Below the pieces are notes generated by a model. It worked only from the letters and a program-made list of their open reading frames with translations, made no database searches and had not been told where the DNA came from. A DNA stretch of 64,000 nt from Agitococcus lubricus (lineage in GTDB: Bacteria > Pseudomonadota > Gammaproteobacteria > Pseudomonadales > Moraxellaceae). Below, one piece after another: positions 25,743 to 36,369 of the stretch. Each line of letters opens with the position of its first letter. The first letter of the stretch is position 1. Location: NCBI RefSeq assembly GCF_003051055.1, contig NZ_QAON01000012.1, positions 54,820-118,819 on the forward strand. Reading direction: 5' to 3'. The position numbers and the translations under genes are program-made.

Positions 25743-26836
25743 AACCTTACTTTATTCATGTACTCGCCATTATTGGTGGGGCTTTAGTGGTGACAGGCTG
25801 CGGACAAGCGCCACAAGCAACGGTTGCACAAGTAAAAGAGGTGGCGAGTTTAGAGCTGGCAGCCACAGATGTTACGAAGGCAGAGATACAAACGGTACAG
25901 TCGAATGTGGCTATCACAGGGCAATTACAAGCCCTTAATTTTACGACGGTACAAACAGAAGTGGGCGCGGCTGTAGCAGAAGTCTTGGTTCGTGAAGGTC
26001 AAACGGTGACTAAAGGACAAATATTAGTGCGGTTAGCTACTCAAGATTTAGAGGCGCGCGTACATCAAGCAGAAGCGGCGTTAGCCGCGGCAAATGCAGA
26101 GTCAGTGTTAGCCAATGCCGTACAACAACGTAATGAAGAACTACACCAACAGCGTTATGTATCGGATATTGATTATAAACGTGGCATTGCCGAGGCAAAT
26201 GCCAAAGCTGAGAATGTCAAAGCACAAAAAGCCTTGTTGTTGATTGCTAAAAAAGCATTAGCCAATGCGACCATTACTGCCCCTATGACGGGTATTGTTG
26301 CCAAGCGTTATGTCCAAACGGGGCAAACCGTTGCCATGAATGCGCCATTATTAGATGTGATTGATTTACGAGAATTAGAGTTGGTTGCGACTGTCCCTGC
26401 CGAACATGTTGCACAATTAACGATTGGGCAACGAGTAGATTTTACGATACAAGGTTTTACCGACACGTTTAATGCCACAGTCTCACGGATTAACCCTGTC
26501 GCAGACAGTGCGACACGTGCTGTCACCTTTTATGCCCGTGTGAATCAACAGGGACAATTATTAAAAGCGGGTTTATTTGCGCAAGGACGGCTGCAATTGG
26601 GGCAGGCCGAACAAGGTGTCGTAGTACCTACGGTAGCCATTCATTATCAACAGCAGCAACCTTATGTCTGGCGTGTGCAAGGGAAACAATTACAACAACA
26701 AGCAGTAACTTTAGGCACAACCGATAGTCGACAAGGAAAAACCGTCGTTAAACAAGGGCTTGCAGCAGGTGACATGATTGTCTTAGTCCAGCTGACCGAG
26801 CAGGCAGCAAATATGCCTGTTAAATTAGCGGAGTAA
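25739..26836 (+). CDS. RND efflux periplasmic adaptor lipoprotein (AcrA/MexA type)
   Basis: A protein of about 365 residues with a lipoprotein signal ending in VVTGC (Cys near residue 21). The lipoyl halves are AAVAEVLVREGQTVTKGQILVRLAT and ATITAPMTGIVAKRYVQTGQTVAMNAPLLDV, separated by an alanine-rich coiled coil. The ATG overlaps the tetR stop as ATGA; the longer frame from 25703 lies inside tetR and is not used. It pairs with the pump 6 bp downstream. No outer-membrane channel gene follows, so a shared TolC is likely. Confidence 0.88.
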   Translation: MKPYFIHVLAIIGGALVVTGCGQAPQATVAQVKEVASLELAATDVTKAEIQTVQSNVAITGQLQALNFTTVQTEVGAAVAEVLVREGQTVTKGQILVRLATQDLEARVHQAEAALAAANAESVLANAVQQRNEELHQQRYVSDIDYKRGIAEANAKAENVKAQKALLLIAKKALANATITAPMTGIVAKRYVQTGQTVAMNAPLLDVIDLRELELVATVPAEHVAQLTIGQRVDFTIQGFTDTFNATVSRINPVADSATRAVTFYARVNQQGQLLKAGLFAQGRLQLGQAEQGVVVPTVAIHYQQQQPYVWRVQGKQLQQQAVTLGTTDSRQGKTVVKQGLAAGDMIVLVQLTEQAANMPVKLAE

Positions 26837-26842
26837 TACATT

Positions 26843-29800
26843 ATGTGGTTAACGCGCGTCAGTGTGCAAAATCCTGTATTTGCAGCGATGATGATGTTTG
26901 CCCTAATGGTTGTGGGCTTATTTGCCTACAAAGATGTGGGGGTGGAAGAATTTCCGAATGTGGAATTTCCTTTTGTGATTGTCACCACCAACTATCCAGG
27001 GGCATCGCCCGAAGTTGTGGAGTCAGATGTCACTCGTAAAATCGAAGATACAGTCAACACCATTTCAGGGGTAAAACGGGTTATTTCAACCTCTTATGAA
27101 GGCCGCTCTTTTGTCGCGATTGAATTTTACTTAAATGTGCCAGTCAGTGTCGCTGTTCAAGATGTACGCGATAAAATTGCAGTCTTAAAAACTGAGTTTC
27201 GTGACGAAATTAAAGACCCGATTATTGAGCGTTATAACCCAGGCTCTGTGCCCGTCGTCTCTTTAGCGTTTACATCCAACACCTTGCCGCTGCGGGAGTT
27301 GAGTACCTATATCGACCAAAAATTGAGTAAACGCTTACAAACCGTATCGGGCGTGGGTAAGGTTGAAATTTTAGGTGAAGTCAAACGCGAAATTCGAGTG
27401 TACTTAAAGCCACAAGCCTTACAAGCCTACAGTATTGGTGTGGATGAAGTATTACGCGTATTAGCTGCTGAAAATGCAGAACTGCCGTCAGGCACTTTAA
27501 AAGCAGGGAATCAAGAACAAGTTGTACAAATTAAAGGCCGTATTGCGCAACCTGAACAATTTAAGCGTCTGATTGTTGCACGTCGTCAAGGTCAGCCTAT
27601 CTATTTAGAGCAAGTGGCTGATGTTTTAGATGGTGAGCAAGACTTAGAGTCGGCGGCCTTGATTAACGGTCAAGCTGCAGTATCGGTAGATGTCATTAAA
27701 AGCTCAGGTGCAAACGTCATTGAAGTTGTAGATAAAGTCAATGATGTGTTGGCAGAAATTCGACCGCAATTACCCGCAGGCGTCTCGATGACCGTGGTTG
27801 CAGACAGTTCCAAATCCATTCGCGCCTCGTTGGCAGATGTCGAAAAAACCTTACTCGAAGGAGCCGCCTTAGCGATTTTAATTGTTTTATTATTTTTGGG
27901 GTCGTGGCGCAGTACGGTTATTACGGGATTGACCTTGCCGATTTCTCTCTTAGGAACTATTTTTGCGATTTATTATTTTGGTTTTACCATCAATTTAATG
28001 AGCCTAATGGCTTTATCGCTCTGTATTGGTTTACTAGTCGATGACGCGATTGTAGTCAGAGAAAATATTGTACGTCATGCAGCGATGGGGAAAAATCATT
28101 ATCAAGCCGCATTAGATGGCACCAATGAAATCGGTTTAGCCGTGTTGGCAACCACGCTAAGTATTATTGCCGTGTTTTTGCCTGTCGCTTTTATGGGCGG
28201 TATTATCGGTCGTTTCTTTTACCAATTTGGTGTTACTGTCAGTGCCGCCGTGTTGTTGTCGATGTTTGTCAGTTTTACCCTAGACCCGATGTTGTCATCC
28301 GTATGGCCAGATAAACATAAACACGGAGAAAAGCGTACAGGTTTTGGCGGGCTATTGGATAAATTTGGCCTGTTTTTAGACTGGTTAGGTGAGGTATATG
28401 CACGTGTTATTGCATGGTCATTGCGTCATCGTCGCATCACAATGGGGATTGCTGTAGCCAGTTTAATAGGAGCTTTTTCGTTGGCAGGTTTAATCGGTAA
28501 AGAGTTTGTTCCTGAGCCCGACTTAAGCGAAATTGGTGTCAGCTTTGAAACAGCGCAAGATGCGTCTTTAGAATATACCCTCAGTAAAGTGCATCAAGCA
28601 GAGGCGATTATCCGCCATTACCCCGAAGTGATTAGTACCTATGCCACCGTAAATACCAGTGCCGACCCAGGCCGTAACCAAGCCAGTATTCGGGTATTAC
28701 TGAAGCCAAAACAACAACGCCAACTCAGTCAAAAACAGCTTATCAATATTATTAGAGCGCGTTTAACACAAGTCGCAGGCATTAGTATTACCTCGGTGGC
28801 GGCTGCTAAAGAGTCCGTCTCGGGGGGGCTAAAGCCGATTATGCTCAGTGTACAAGGGCCAGACTTAAAAGAGCTACAACGTATTTCGCAAGAAATTGCC
28901 GCAGGTATGGGCAAAATAGAGGGACTTGTTGATATAGAGTCGTCATTAAAAGCCAGTAAGCCCACGATTGCTGTCAATATTGACCGAGAGGCAGCCAGTG
29001 ATGCAGGTTTAAGTGTCGCCAGTATTGGGAATGCCTTGCGTCCCTTATTGGCAGGTGACGAGGTAACGACATGGCAAGACAGTCAAGGTGAGAATTATGA
29101 TGTCCGTGTACGCTTACCCGAAAGCGAACGTCAAGACCTCGAAAACTTGAGTCAGCTTTATTTAGCCAGCACGAAAAAGAATCCTATTACCGACGCGCCC
29201 TATATGATTCCCTTGGGGCAGGTAGCGACTTTTGAAGCTAGCGAAGGTGCCGCACAAATCAATCGGCGTAATTTAATGCGTGAAGTTTTAATTCAGGCCA
29301 ACACCGATGGTCGTCCTGCGGGCGATATTGGTGTCGATGTTAAAAAACTACAAGACAGTATTAAATTGCCTGCAGGCTATCGTTTTGAAACAGAAGGTGC
29401 TAACAAAGATATGGCTGAATCTGCAGGGTATGCGATGACAGCTTTATTATTAGCGGTTATCTTTATTTATATGGTCTTAGGCTCGCAATTTAACAGCTTT
29501 TTATACCCTGTCGCGATTATGACCTCATTGCCATTGTCGCTAATTGGCGTATTTTTAGCCTTATTTATATTTAACAGCACCTTAAATTTATTCTCGATTA
29601 TTGGGGTGGTTATGTTAATGGGCTTAGTGACCAAAAATGCTATCTTGTTAATTGATTTTATCAAGGTAGCCCTAGAAAAAGGCGAAGACCGTACCCGTGC
29701 TGTAATTATGGCAGGCAAAACACGATTAAGACCGATTTTAATGACAACGATGGCAATGGTCATGGGTATGCTGCCTTTGGCTTTAGGTTTAGGCGATGGG

Positions 29801-29953
29801 GCGGAGCAACGTGCACCGATGGCACACGCTATTATTGGTGGAGTTATCACCTCGACACTATTAACCTTAGTCGTTGTCCCTGTGGTCTATACTTATTTGG
29901 ATGATATTAAACAGCGTTGTGCCCGCTTATTTGCTAGCAAGTCGGCTGATTAA
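26843..29953 (+). CDS. RND multidrug efflux permease (AcrB/HAE1 type)
   Basis: A 1036-residue inner-membrane drug/proton antiporter. The N-terminus has [27 protein letters not shown], the proton-relay aspartates are adjacent in helix 4 ([16 protein letters not shown]) and the helix-10 Lys is in [10 protein letters not shown], all HAE1 features that separate it from the metal pump at 13084. The substrates are unknown. The operon is tetR-adaptor-pump. A hairpin at 29976-30021 follows. Confidence 0.9.
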   Translation: MWLTRVSVQNPVFAAMMMFALMVVGLFAYKDVGVEEFPNVEFPFVIVTTNYPGASPEVVESDVTRKIEDTVNTISGVKRVISTSYEGRSFVAIEFYLNVPVSVAVQDVRDKIAVLKTEFRDEIKDPIIERYNPGSVPVVSLAFTSNTLPLRELSTYIDQKLSKRLQTVSGVGKVEILGEVKREIRVYLKPQALQAYSIGVDEVLRVLAAENAELPSGTLKAGNQEQVVQIKGRIAQPEQFKRLIVARRQGQPIYLEQVADVLDGEQDLESAALINGQAAVSVDVIKSSGANVIEVVDKVNDVLAEIRPQLPAGVSMTVVADSSKSIRASLADVEKTLLEGAALAILIVLLFLGSWRSTVITGLTLPISLLGTIFAIYYFGFTINLMSLMALSLCIGLLVDDAIVVRENIVRHAAMGKNHYQAALDGTNEIGLAVLATTLSIIAVFLPVAFMGGIIGRFFYQFGVTVSAAVLLSMFVSFTLDPMLSSVWPDKHKHGEKRTGFGGLLDKFGLFLDWLGEVYARVIAWSLRHRRITMGIAVASLIGAFSLAGLIGKEFVPEPDLSEIGVSFETAQDASLEYTLSKVHQAEAIIRHYPEVISTYATVNTSADPGRNQASIRVLLKPKQQRQLSQKQLINIIRARLTQVAGISITSVAAAKESVSGGLKPIMLSVQGPDLKELQRISQEIAAGMGKIEGLVDIESSLKASKPTIAVNIDREAASDAGLSVASIGNALRPLLAGDEVTTWQDSQGENYDVRVRLPESERQDLENLSQLYLASTKKNPITDAPYMIPLGQVATFEASEGAAQINRRNLMREVLIQANTDGRPAGDIGVDVKKLQDSIKLPAGYRFETEGANKDMAESAGYAMTALLLAVIFIYMVLGSQFNSFLYPVAIMTSLPLSLIGVFLALFIFNSTLNLFSIIGVVMLMGLVTKNAILLIDFIKVALEKGEDRTRAVIMAGKTRLRPILMTTMAMVMGMLPLALGLGDGAEQRAPMAHAIIGGVITSTLLTLVVVPVVYTYLDDIKQRCARLFASKSAD

Positions 29954-29975
29954 AGCAAGCCGTATACTACGTCAT

Positions 29976-30021
29976 CCCCCATTCGCTTAGACTGAAACAA
30001 GGCTAAGAGAGGGAATGGGGG
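29976..30021. terminator. Large stem-loop between convergent genes
   Basis: CCCCCATTC (29976-29984) pairs with GAATGGGGG (30013-30021), and CTTAG (29986-29990) with CTAAG (30003-30007). It lies 22 bases after the RND pump stop and before the convergent acyltransferase. There is no T-tract, so it may be a transcript-stabilising hairpin or a repeated palindromic unit and not a classic terminator. Confidence 0.45.
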
Positions 30022-30036
30022 AGAATGCGGCAGTTT

Positions 30037-30621
30037 TTAGTCGTGATAATCTAAATCTACGCTAAAGTTTTCGGGATGTTTACCAGCAATATGCTTATAA
30101 AATGCCATAATTTCGTGCATATCTTTATGCATATTACCGCTAGGATAAACCACTTTGCCTACGCCAGCTTCCTTTTTGTTGTAGTCTAAATAGCCTAAAG
30201 CAATCGGAACCTTGGCTGTGACAGCAATATGATAAAAGCCTGTTTTCCATTTCGTGCGTAAAGAGCGTGTGCCTTCAGGGGTAACTAACATCACTAAATC
30301 GGGATGTGTCTTGAATAAATCAGCCATTAACTGCACCATGCTTTCGCGCTCTTCACCTGCTTTTTTAGGCCGACGATTAATACCTATCCCACCCAAATAA
30401 CGGACAAAGGGGCCGTAAGGAAAACGCATATAACTGTCTTTAATGGTAATTTTGACAGGAATACCCATCAGCACAAATGCCGTACGGGTATATAGTGCAT
30501 CCCAATTACTGGTATGCGGTGCGGCAATCATGACACATTGTTTAATATCGGCAGGGAGTTGGTTTTTGAATGTCCAACCTGTAAAGGCAAATGTACCTTT
30601 GGCAATAAATTTAGCGAGCAT
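30037..30621 (-). CDS. 1-acyl-glycerol-3-phosphate acyltransferase-like protein
   Basis: A 194-residue PlsC-superfamily acyltransferase. The catalytic His-x4-Asp motif is HTSNWD (about residues 36-41) and the substrate motif is TPEGTRS (about 113). The GGIGINRRPKKAG stretch between them is typical of the short variants found in many gammaproteobacteria and is distinct from the main PlsC. It would transfer acyl groups in lipid synthesis or remodelling; the acceptor is uncertain. It has a weak N-terminal hydrophobic segment and is monocistronic. Confidence 0.82.
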   Translation of the reverse strand: MLAKFIAKGTFAFTGWTFKNQLPADIKQCVMIAAPHTSNWDALYTRTAFVLMGIPVKITIKDSYMRFPYGPFVRYLGGIGINRRPKKAGEERESMVQLMADLFKTHPDLVMLVTPEGTRSLRTKWKTGFYHIAVTAKVPIALGYLDYNKKEAGVGKVVYPSGNMHKDMHEIMAFYKHIAGKHPENFSVDLDYHD

Positions 30622-30696
30622 AGTCGGTCTTGTTATATATCAGTAAACTAAAGAATGACTATAGCATAAAAAGACAGTTGTATTTTAATAAGCAAT

Positions 30697-30727
30697 AAAA
30701 AACCCTGTTATTTAGACAGGGTTTTTA
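30697..30727. terminator. Bidirectional rho-independent terminator
   Basis: AAAAAACCCTGT pairs with ACAGGGTTTTT around a TATTTAG-like loop, with T-runs on both strands. On the minus strand it ends the small PA1571-type gene at 30763-30942. Confidence 0.8.
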
Positions 30728-30762
30728 TTATCACCTAGAGAGAGATAGGCGTATAATAGAAC

Positions 30763-30942
30763 TTAAGCTGCTTTTTTAGCAGGGAAATGCCAGAGTTTCA
30801 TTAACTCATCACAGGCATTCACAATCATTTCTTCGGTAATTGGAATTTCGTGACCTTGCTCGTCGAGCAGGGTTGCACCTTGGAATGCTTGCAGGTCAAC
30901 TAAATTGTTGTCAAATTTTTTGTTCATGTCGACGATTTGCAT
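30763..30942 (-). CDS. Small PA1571-family protein
   Basis: A 59-residue protein, shorter than usual ORF cut-offs. It begins MQIVDMNKKFDNN, contains FQGATLLDEQGHEIPITEEMI and ends WHFPAKKAA. The pattern 'G-A-x-L-x-D-x-x-G-x-E-x-P-I-T-E-x-M-I' is that of the PA1571 family of Pseudomonas and Acinetobacter. GAGG lies 6 bases before the ATG, and a terminator follows 36 bases after the stop, which supports a real gene. The function is unknown. Confidence 0.7.
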   Translation of the reverse strand: MQIVDMNKKFDNNLVDLQAFQGATLLDEQGHEIPITEEMIVNACDELMKLWHFPAKKAA

Positions 30943-31053
30943 AACAACCTCACTTGCCTAGCGCGTTTGCGGGGTATTGGCTTCTTGATGTAGTCAGTAT
31001 AAGAAAGCCAACTACAAATGTATTCAAAAACTTGCCTAAATCTGTAACCATCT

Positions 31054-32184
31054 ATGAAACATGAGAATAATTCTTGCTTGCATTCGTTAAGTATCGGTTT
31101 AATCATCAATCCGATTGCAGGCTTAGGCGGTGCCATCGCGTTGAAGGGCAGTGACCAAGTCTTATGGCCAGACATATTCACTGCCCAGCATTCGCGTGCC
31201 TATCAACGTGCGTATCAAACCCTAAAACTGTTACAACCGTATGTCGAGCAACTGACTTTTTTTACGGTATCCGATTTGATGGGAGCCGCATTATTAGCAG
31301 ACTTAGGGATGAAGCACACCGTCGTTTATGAGACAGATGTGACAACTAATGCACAAGATACCCATTTGGCTGCCCAAGCGATTGTGGCGCAAGGTATTGA
31401 TTTACTTCTTTTTGCAGGTGGTGATGGTACTGCACGCGATTTGTGCCAGTTGAATTTAACGGTACCTGTTTTAGGTATTCCCTCTGGCGTGAAGATGCAC
31501 TCTGGTGTCTTTGCAATCAATCCAGAAAGCGCTGCCTCATTAATAGAAAAACTCATTAGTGGCGGGGGTGTAGTGATTGAGTCTGCCGAAGTACGTGATT
31601 TAGATGAACAATTATTACAGCAAGCTAAAGTACAAACCCGATTTTATGGCGAATTAAACGTGCCCGTTGATATTCGTTTAGTGCAGCAAGTGAAGTGTGC
31701 CACCATTGAATCAGACGAATTGGCGCAAATGGACATTGCGGCTTACGTTATTGAGCTATTAGAGCCAGATGTGGTGTATTTATTGGGTGTTGGCAGTACA
31801 TGTGCTGCCATTATGGCAAATTTAGGTTATGTTCATACCTTATTAGGTTTTGATGCGCTCTTAAATCAGCAGCTTATAGGTCAAGATTTAACCGAAACAG
31901 ACATTGGCGATTTAATGGCACGCTATCCTTGTAAAGTCATTTTAACGGCAACGGGTGGGCAAGGCATTATTTTAGGGCGGGGTAATCAACAATTATCACC
32001 GACTATCTTGCGTCAAATGGGTCGAGAAAATCTAATGATTGTATTAACCCCCCATAAATTACAGGGGTTGATGGGACGAGCTTTACGTTTAGATACAGGC
32101 GATATGCATCTAAATGCGGCGTGGCGAGGTTTAATCACCGTGATAACGGGGTATCAGCAACAGCAATTATATTATCTCGAATAA
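31054..32184 (+). CDS. ATP-NAD kinase family protein (COG3199, AcoX-like)
   Basis: A 376-residue protein with the NAD-kinase/diacylglycerol-kinase-like fold. GLIINPIAGLGGAIALKGSD at residues 14-33 is the start typical of COG3199, and LLLFAGGDGTARDL (about residue 125) is the GGDGT nucleotide-binding motif. LGIPSGVKMHSGVFAI follows. Relatives include AcoX of acetoin operons, but no acetoin genes are near. It probably phosphorylates an NAD-like or other small substrate. A terminator follows at 32193-32222. Confidence 0.82.
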   Translation: MKHENNSCLHSLSIGLIINPIAGLGGAIALKGSDQVLWPDIFTAQHSRAYQRAYQTLKLLQPYVEQLTFFTVSDLMGAALLADLGMKHTVVYETDVTTNAQDTHLAAQAIVAQGIDLLLFAGGDGTARDLCQLNLTVPVLGIPSGVKMHSGVFAINPESAASLIEKLISGGGVVIESAEVRDLDEQLLQQAKVQTRFYGELNVPVDIRLVQQVKCATIESDELAQMDIAAYVIELLEPDVVYLLGVGSTCAAIMANLGYVHTLLGFDALLNQQLIGQDLTETDIGDLMARYPCKVILTATGGQGIILGRGNQQLSPTILRQMGRENLMIVLTPHKLQGLMGRALRLDTGDMHLNAAWRGLITVITGYQQQQLYYLE

Positions 32185-32192
32185 AGCAGGCA

Positions 32193-32222
32193 TAAAAAAG
32201 GCGACGGATAGTCGCCTTTTTT
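32193..32222. terminator. Bidirectional terminator between COG3199 gene and htpX
   Basis: AAAAAGGCGAC and GTCGCCTTTTT form a perfect stem around GGATA, followed by a T-run on each strand. It separates two convergent genes (stops at 32184 and 32231). Confidence 0.88.
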
Positions 32223-32230
32223 ATCGGAGT

Positions 32231-33166
32231 TTAACGGTGTCCCCACAAAGACTGATTTTGTGGAACTTCATTGGGAATAGATAAGGCTTCTAAGGCAGCA
32301 ATACGGTCTGGAATCGCGGGGTGTGATGCAAATAATGCAGCCAAACTGAAGCCTTCACGCTTACCTTCGGCAATGGCTAATGCAGTCATTTCGGCTGGCA
32401 TTTGGTCTGGCATGTCATGTTCAGCTTGTAAACGACGTAAGGCGTTAATCATAGACTGTTTGCCTGCTAAGCGAGCACCTGCTTCGTCGGCACGGAATTC
32501 ACGACGACGAGAGAACCACATGACAATCGCAGAAGCTAGGATACCTAACACAATATCGGCAATCAAACTGGTGACATAGTAAGCAATACCAGGCCCATCT
32601 TCATTCTTGAAAATCACACGGTCAACAAAGTTACCAATAATACGGGAGAAGAACATGACAAAGGTATTTACTACACCCTGAATTAAACTTAATGTCACCA
32701 TGTCACCATTGGCAACGTGACCGATTTCGTGACCCAAGACTGCGCGTACTTCATCACGATTCATACGGTCAAGCAAGCCACTAGAAACAGCGACTAAAGC
32801 GGCATTTTTGTTCCAACCCGTTGCAAAGGCATTGGATTGAAAACTGGGGAAAATACCGACTTCTGGCATTTTAATCCCGGCTTTTTGGGACAATTCGGCA
32901 ACGGTATCCATCAACCAGCGTTCTTCGGCAGTACGTGGTGTTTCAATAATTTCAGTGCCTGTGGTGCGCTTAGCTAACCATTTAGACATGAATAAAGAAA
33001 TGAGTGAGCCGACCATACCAAACACAAAACAGACGACTAATAAATTGGCAAGATTCAGCGTATTCCCTGCGCTATGTGTCGCACCAACACCCAACACACT
33101 CAAAATAATGCCTGCGACTAGCACAATAGCCAAGTTGGTGAGCAGGAATAACACGATACGAAACAT
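32231..33166 (-). CDS. htpX: Membrane zinc metalloprotease HtpX
   Basis: A 311-residue inner-membrane M48 protease that degrades damaged membrane proteins with FtsH. Two N-terminal membrane helices, the zinc motif HEIGH (in [13 protein letters not shown], about residues 144-148), two more helices, and the third ligand region [16 protein letters not shown] are all present. The length is close to the E. coli 293 residues. It appears to be monocistronic; induction by envelope stress (Cpx) is known in E. coli but no site is evident here. Confidence 0.95.
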   Translation of the reverse strand: MFRIVLFLLTNLAIVLVAGIILSVLGVGATHSAGNTLNLANLLVVCFVFGMVGSLISLFMSKWLAKRTTGTEIIETPRTAEERWLMDTVAELSQKAGIKMPEVGIFPSFQSNAFATGWNKNAALVAVSSGLLDRMNRDEVRAVLGHEIGHVANGDMVTLSLIQGVVNTFVMFFSRIIGNFVDRVIFKNEDGPGIAYYVTSLIADIVLGILASAIVMWFSRRREFRADEAGARLAGKQSMINALRRLQAEHDMPDQMPAEMTALAIAEGKREGFSLAALFASHPAIPDRIAALEALSIPNEVPQNQSLWGHR

Positions 33167-33391
33167 GGTTTTTTATACTCCAGTCGATAGAGCAAGCATA
33201 AAAATACTATGCAGACTCAAGAATTGGTTTATCAGCGACGGTAGCCTAAAAGTCTTTTTTAGAACTAAAACGTCCAATGAATAAGGTATGGATAAACGGT
33301 AGGATTTACAAGACAGGAGTATTGTAGCTTTGTAAATAGAAGGCTGTTTTGATGTAATTTATGACTGATACAAAGCATAAACATCAGCAGT

Positions 33392-33418
33392 GTAGGGCAA
33401 ACAGGTCATTTGCCCTAC
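33392..33418. terminator. Perfect stem-loop after alaA
   Basis: GTAGGGCAAA (33392-33401) and TTTGCCCTAC (33409-33418) form a 10-bp perfect stem with a 7-base loop, 13 bases beyond the stop of the minus-strand aminotransferase. No strong T-run follows. Nothing else is visible between this and the htpX start at 33166. Confidence 0.5.
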
Positions 33419-33431
33419 GCTGACTGACGAG

Positions 33432-34649
33432 TTAATTGTAACGGCTACGATAATTTGCCAAAAAACGCGCTAAACGATTAATCGCTTCTTTAAGTTCGTC
33501 AATATGCGGTAAAAATACCACACGGAAATGGTCGGTATGTGGCCAGTTAAAGCCTGTTCCCTGTACCAATAACACCTTTTCGGCTTGTAAGAACTCTAAG
33601 ATAAAGGCTTGGTCATCTTCGATAGGATAAATAGCGGGGTCTAACTTGGGGAATAAATACAATGCGCCTTCGGGTTTAGTGCAACTGACGCCAGGAATAG
33701 CATTTAACATTTGCCATGCAATTTCGCGTTGTTCATATAAACGACCACCTTTACAGATTAAATCATTAATACTTTGATAGCCGCCTAACGCGGTTTGAAT
33801 CGCAAATTGCGCTTGGACATTGGCACATAAACGCATGGAGGCCAACATATCTAAACCTTCAATATAGTCTTTGGCGGCTTTTTTATTGCCACTGACCATT
33901 AACCAGCCTGAGCGAAACCCCGCAACCCGATATGATTTAGATAAACCATTAAAGGTGATACATAACAAATCGTCGCATAAGGTGGCAATTGATGTGTGTT
34001 CAGCACCGTCATATAAAATTTTATCGTAGATTTCGTCAGCGAAAATAATTAAGTTATGACGGCGGGCGAGTGCAACAATCCCTTCTAAAATAGGTTTGGG
34101 ATACACCGCACCTGTGGGGTTATTGGGGTTAATGACTACAATCCCGCGTGTTTGCGGGGTGATTTTGGCTTCAATATCGGCTAAATCAGGATACCAGCCA
34201 TTATTTTCATCACACAAGTAATGTGTTGGTGAGCCACCAGCTAGCGTCACGGCGGCTGTCCATAACGGGTAGTCTGGCGCAGGAATCAGCATTTCGTCGC
34301 CATTGTTGAGTAAAGCCTGCATCGCCATCACAATCAATTCTGAAACGCCATTGCCAATATAAATATCGCCCACATCAACAAATAAACCTTTTTGTTGATA
34401 ATACTGAACGACGGCTTTACGTGCTGCAAATAAGCCTTTGGAGTCGCAATAACCAATGGCGTTTGGTAAATTGGTAATCACATCCGCTAAAATTTCTTGT
34501 GGCGCTTCAAAACCGAATGGCGCAGGATTGCCAATATTCAGTTTGATGATACGATGGCCTTGTTCTTCCATCGCGTTGGCGGCTTTTAACACAGGGCCGC
34601 GAATGTCATAGCACACATTTTGTAATTTTGCAGATTTAGCAATTTCCAT
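33432..34649 (-). CDS. alaA: Alanine-synthesising PLP aminotransferase AlaA
   Basis: A class I aminotransferase of 405 residues that makes alanine from pyruvate and glutamate. The N-terminus, MEIAKSAKLQNVCYDIRGPVLKAA...LNIGNPAPFGF, is close to that of E. coli AlaA. The PLP lysine is in TFNGLSKSYRVAGFRSGW (about residue 240) and NPNNPTGAVYP precedes it. The open frame extends 29 codons upstream with no family-like sequence, so the ATG at 34649 is taken as the start. It is monocistronic, divergent from msrB. Confidence 0.9.
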   Translation of the reverse strand: MEIAKSAKLQNVCYDIRGPVLKAANAMEEQGHRIIKLNIGNPAPFGFEAPQEILADVITNLPNAIGYCDSKGLFAARKAVVQYYQQKGLFVDVGDIYIGNGVSELIVMAMQALLNNGDEMLIPAPDYPLWTAAVTLAGGSPTHYLCDENNGWYPDLADIEAKITPQTRGIVVINPNNPTGAVYPKPILEGIVALARRHNLIIFADEIYDKILYDGAEHTSIATLCDDLLCITFNGLSKSYRVAGFRSGWLMVSGNKKAAKDYIEGLDMLASMRLCANVQAQFAIQTALGGYQSINDLICKGGRLYEQREIAWQMLNAIPGVSCTKPEGALYLFPKLDPAIYPIEDDQAFILEFLQAEKVLLVQGTGFNWPHTDHFRVVFLPHIDELKEAINRLARFLANYRSRYN

Positions 34650-34897
34650 AGTAACAAACTCATTGATTGAGAATCTAAATACACTGATACGGCAAATATG
34701 CCAATAAACACCCCATGTTATGTCGTGAATAGGCATGTAAATGACGCGTTTTTTGAATGATACCGCATTTAGCCCACCTTAGATTCAGTTTAATGGTGGC
34801 GCTAGACTGTCGATTCTAACGAAAAAAGCAGACGTGTTCAGTAGGCAAGCGTGCTTTATTTCGCTAAATAAACAAACACAAGGTCATTAGGAGTGAA

Positions 34898-35296
34898 ATG
34901 ATGAACAACGTGATAAAGTCAGAGAGCGAGTGGCAGGCTGAGTTATCGCCTGAAGAATTTAGAATTTGTCGGCAAAAGGGGACAGAGCGAGCATTCACAG
35001 GCCAATATTGGAATTGTCATATCGAAGGAACGTATCTCTGTCGCTGCTGTGGGACGCCCTTATTTGCGTCGCAGACTAAATATGAGTCGGGTTCGGGCTG
35101 GCCGAGTTTTTATCAGCCGATTAACCAAGAGGCGATAGCTGAACACCGTGACTTGAGTCATGGCATGATTCGGGTCGAAATTGTTTGTAAACAGTGTGAT
35201 GCCCATTTAGGCCATGTGTTTCCTGATGGCCCCAAACCAACAGGCTTGAGGTATTGTGTCAATTCGGCGTCTTTGTCTTTGCAGACAAAAGAGTAA
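34898..35296 (+). CDS. msrB: Peptide methionine-(R)-S-oxide reductase MsrB
   Basis: A 132-residue cytoplasmic enzyme that repairs oxidised methionine. Zinc ligands are in [10 protein letters not shown] and [13 protein letters not shown], and the catalytic cysteine is in RYCVNSASL near the end. The [12 protein letters not shown] stretch is conserved in the family. Two ATGs begin the frame; GGAG is about 8 bases upstream. The glutathione peroxidase gene follows 73 bases later, so this is an oxidative-stress repair pair. Confidence 0.93.
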   Translation: MMNNVIKSESEWQAELSPEEFRICRQKGTERAFTGQYWNCHIEGTYLCRCCGTPLFASQTKYESGSGWPSFYQPINQEAIAEHRDLSHGMIRVEIVCKQCDAHLGHVFPDGPKPTGLRYCVNSASLSLQTKE

Positions 35297-35369
35297 CATC
35301 GCTATTCATTAAAAGTCATGCTATAAGCATGTACGGCATTTGTGTTGACAATTTAATAGGAGTGAAAAT

Positions 35370-35849
35370 ATGCCAAGCGTTTATGATTATTCAGCAACAA
35401 CTATTACAGGCCAAGATAAACCTATTTCAGAATATAAAGGCCAAGTCATTTTGGTGGTTAATACCGCCAGTAAATGCGGTTTTACCCCGCAGTTTAAGGG
35501 GCTAGAAGCACTTTACGAAAAGTACAAAGATAAAGGTTTTATTGTTTTAGGCTTTCCGTGCAACCAATTCTTAAATCAAGACCCCGCTAGCAATGAGGAA
35601 ATTAGTCAGTTTTGCGAACTAAACTATGGGGTGACTTTCCCGATGTTTGCCAAGATTGATGTGAATGGTGATGATACGCACCCGTTATTTAAGCATCTTA
35701 AAGATGCTGCGCCTGGTTTGTTGGGGATGAATGCGATTAAATGGAACTTTACCAAGTTTTTGGTTGACCGCAATGGCAATGTCATTGACCGTTATGCGCC
35801 ACAAACTGCGCCAGAAGATATCGCAAAGGATATTGAGAAATTACTCTAA
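35370..35849 (+). CDS. Glutathione/thioredoxin peroxidase, BtuE type
   Basis: A 159-residue glutathione peroxidase homologue. The catalytic residue is cysteine, not selenocysteine, in [11 protein letters not shown] (about residue 36); the Gln (in [11 protein letters not shown]) and Trp (in [14 protein letters not shown]) of the catalytic tetrad are present. Cysteine-type bacterial enzymes usually prefer thioredoxin. The ATG at 35370 has AGGAG 8-9 bases upstream. Confidence 0.92.
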   Translation: MPSVYDYSATTITGQDKPISEYKGQVILVVNTASKCGFTPQFKGLEALYEKYKDKGFIVLGFPCNQFLNQDPASNEEISQFCELNYGVTFPMFAKIDVNGDDTHPLFKHLKDAAPGLLGMNAIKWNFTKFLVDRNGNVIDRYAPQTAPEDIAKDIEKLL

Positions 35850-35898
35850 GCACCGCGCATCTGTTGTATAAAATCTAGCGGTAGTCGAACTGCCGCTA

Positions 35899-36360
35899 CT
35901 ACCAAATCCCTACCTCTAAACCCGCAGCCATATGCAAGCCCAGCTCCTCAGCTTCCGCTACAAAAGAGGATTGCCATTGGCCGCGCAAGATAACGATATC
36001 ATGTACAATTTTCCAGCGCAGCCCTGTCAAAATGGTGTTTAATGCCCGTTGTGTGCCTGTCCCATCATGGCCTGCACGAATTAAAATAGCACATGCTAAG
36101 CCTTGCTTCTTTTCTAAGACAGGGTAATAACAACGGTCAAAAAAGTCTTTGAGTGCGCCACTCATATAACCCAGATTTTCGGTCGTAAACAAAATAATGC
36201 CATCGCAAGCCAGTACATCTTCGGCAGAGGCGTCTAATGCCGATTTATAAACGCAGGCTACATCGACAATATCAGGATGCTGACTCCCTTGCACTAACGC
36301 CTCACGCAGTTGTTCGGTGTTTGCAGAAGGGGTATGTCCCACAATCAATAATTGTTTCAT
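35899..36360 (-). CDS. Flavodoxin-like FMN protein (NAD(P)H-dependent reductase family)
   Basis: A 153-residue flavodoxin-fold protein. The phosphate-binding start is VGHTPSANTEQL (residues 7-18) and the FMN segment is LFTTENLGYMSGALKDFFDRCYY (about residues 57-79). The GHDGTGTQRALNTIL stretch binds the ring. The electron partner is not known. It lies 9 bp after the glutaryl-CoA dehydrogenase gene on the same strand, so the two are probably co-transcribed. Confidence 0.78.
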   Translation of the reverse strand: MKQLLIVGHTPSANTEQLREALVQGSQHPDIVDVACVYKSALDASAEDVLACDGIILFTTENLGYMSGALKDFFDRCYYPVLEKKQGLACAILIRAGHDGTGTQRALNTILTGLRWKIVHDIVILRGQWQSSFVAEAEELGLHMAAGLEVGIW

Positions 36361-36369
36361 AGAAGCTAC

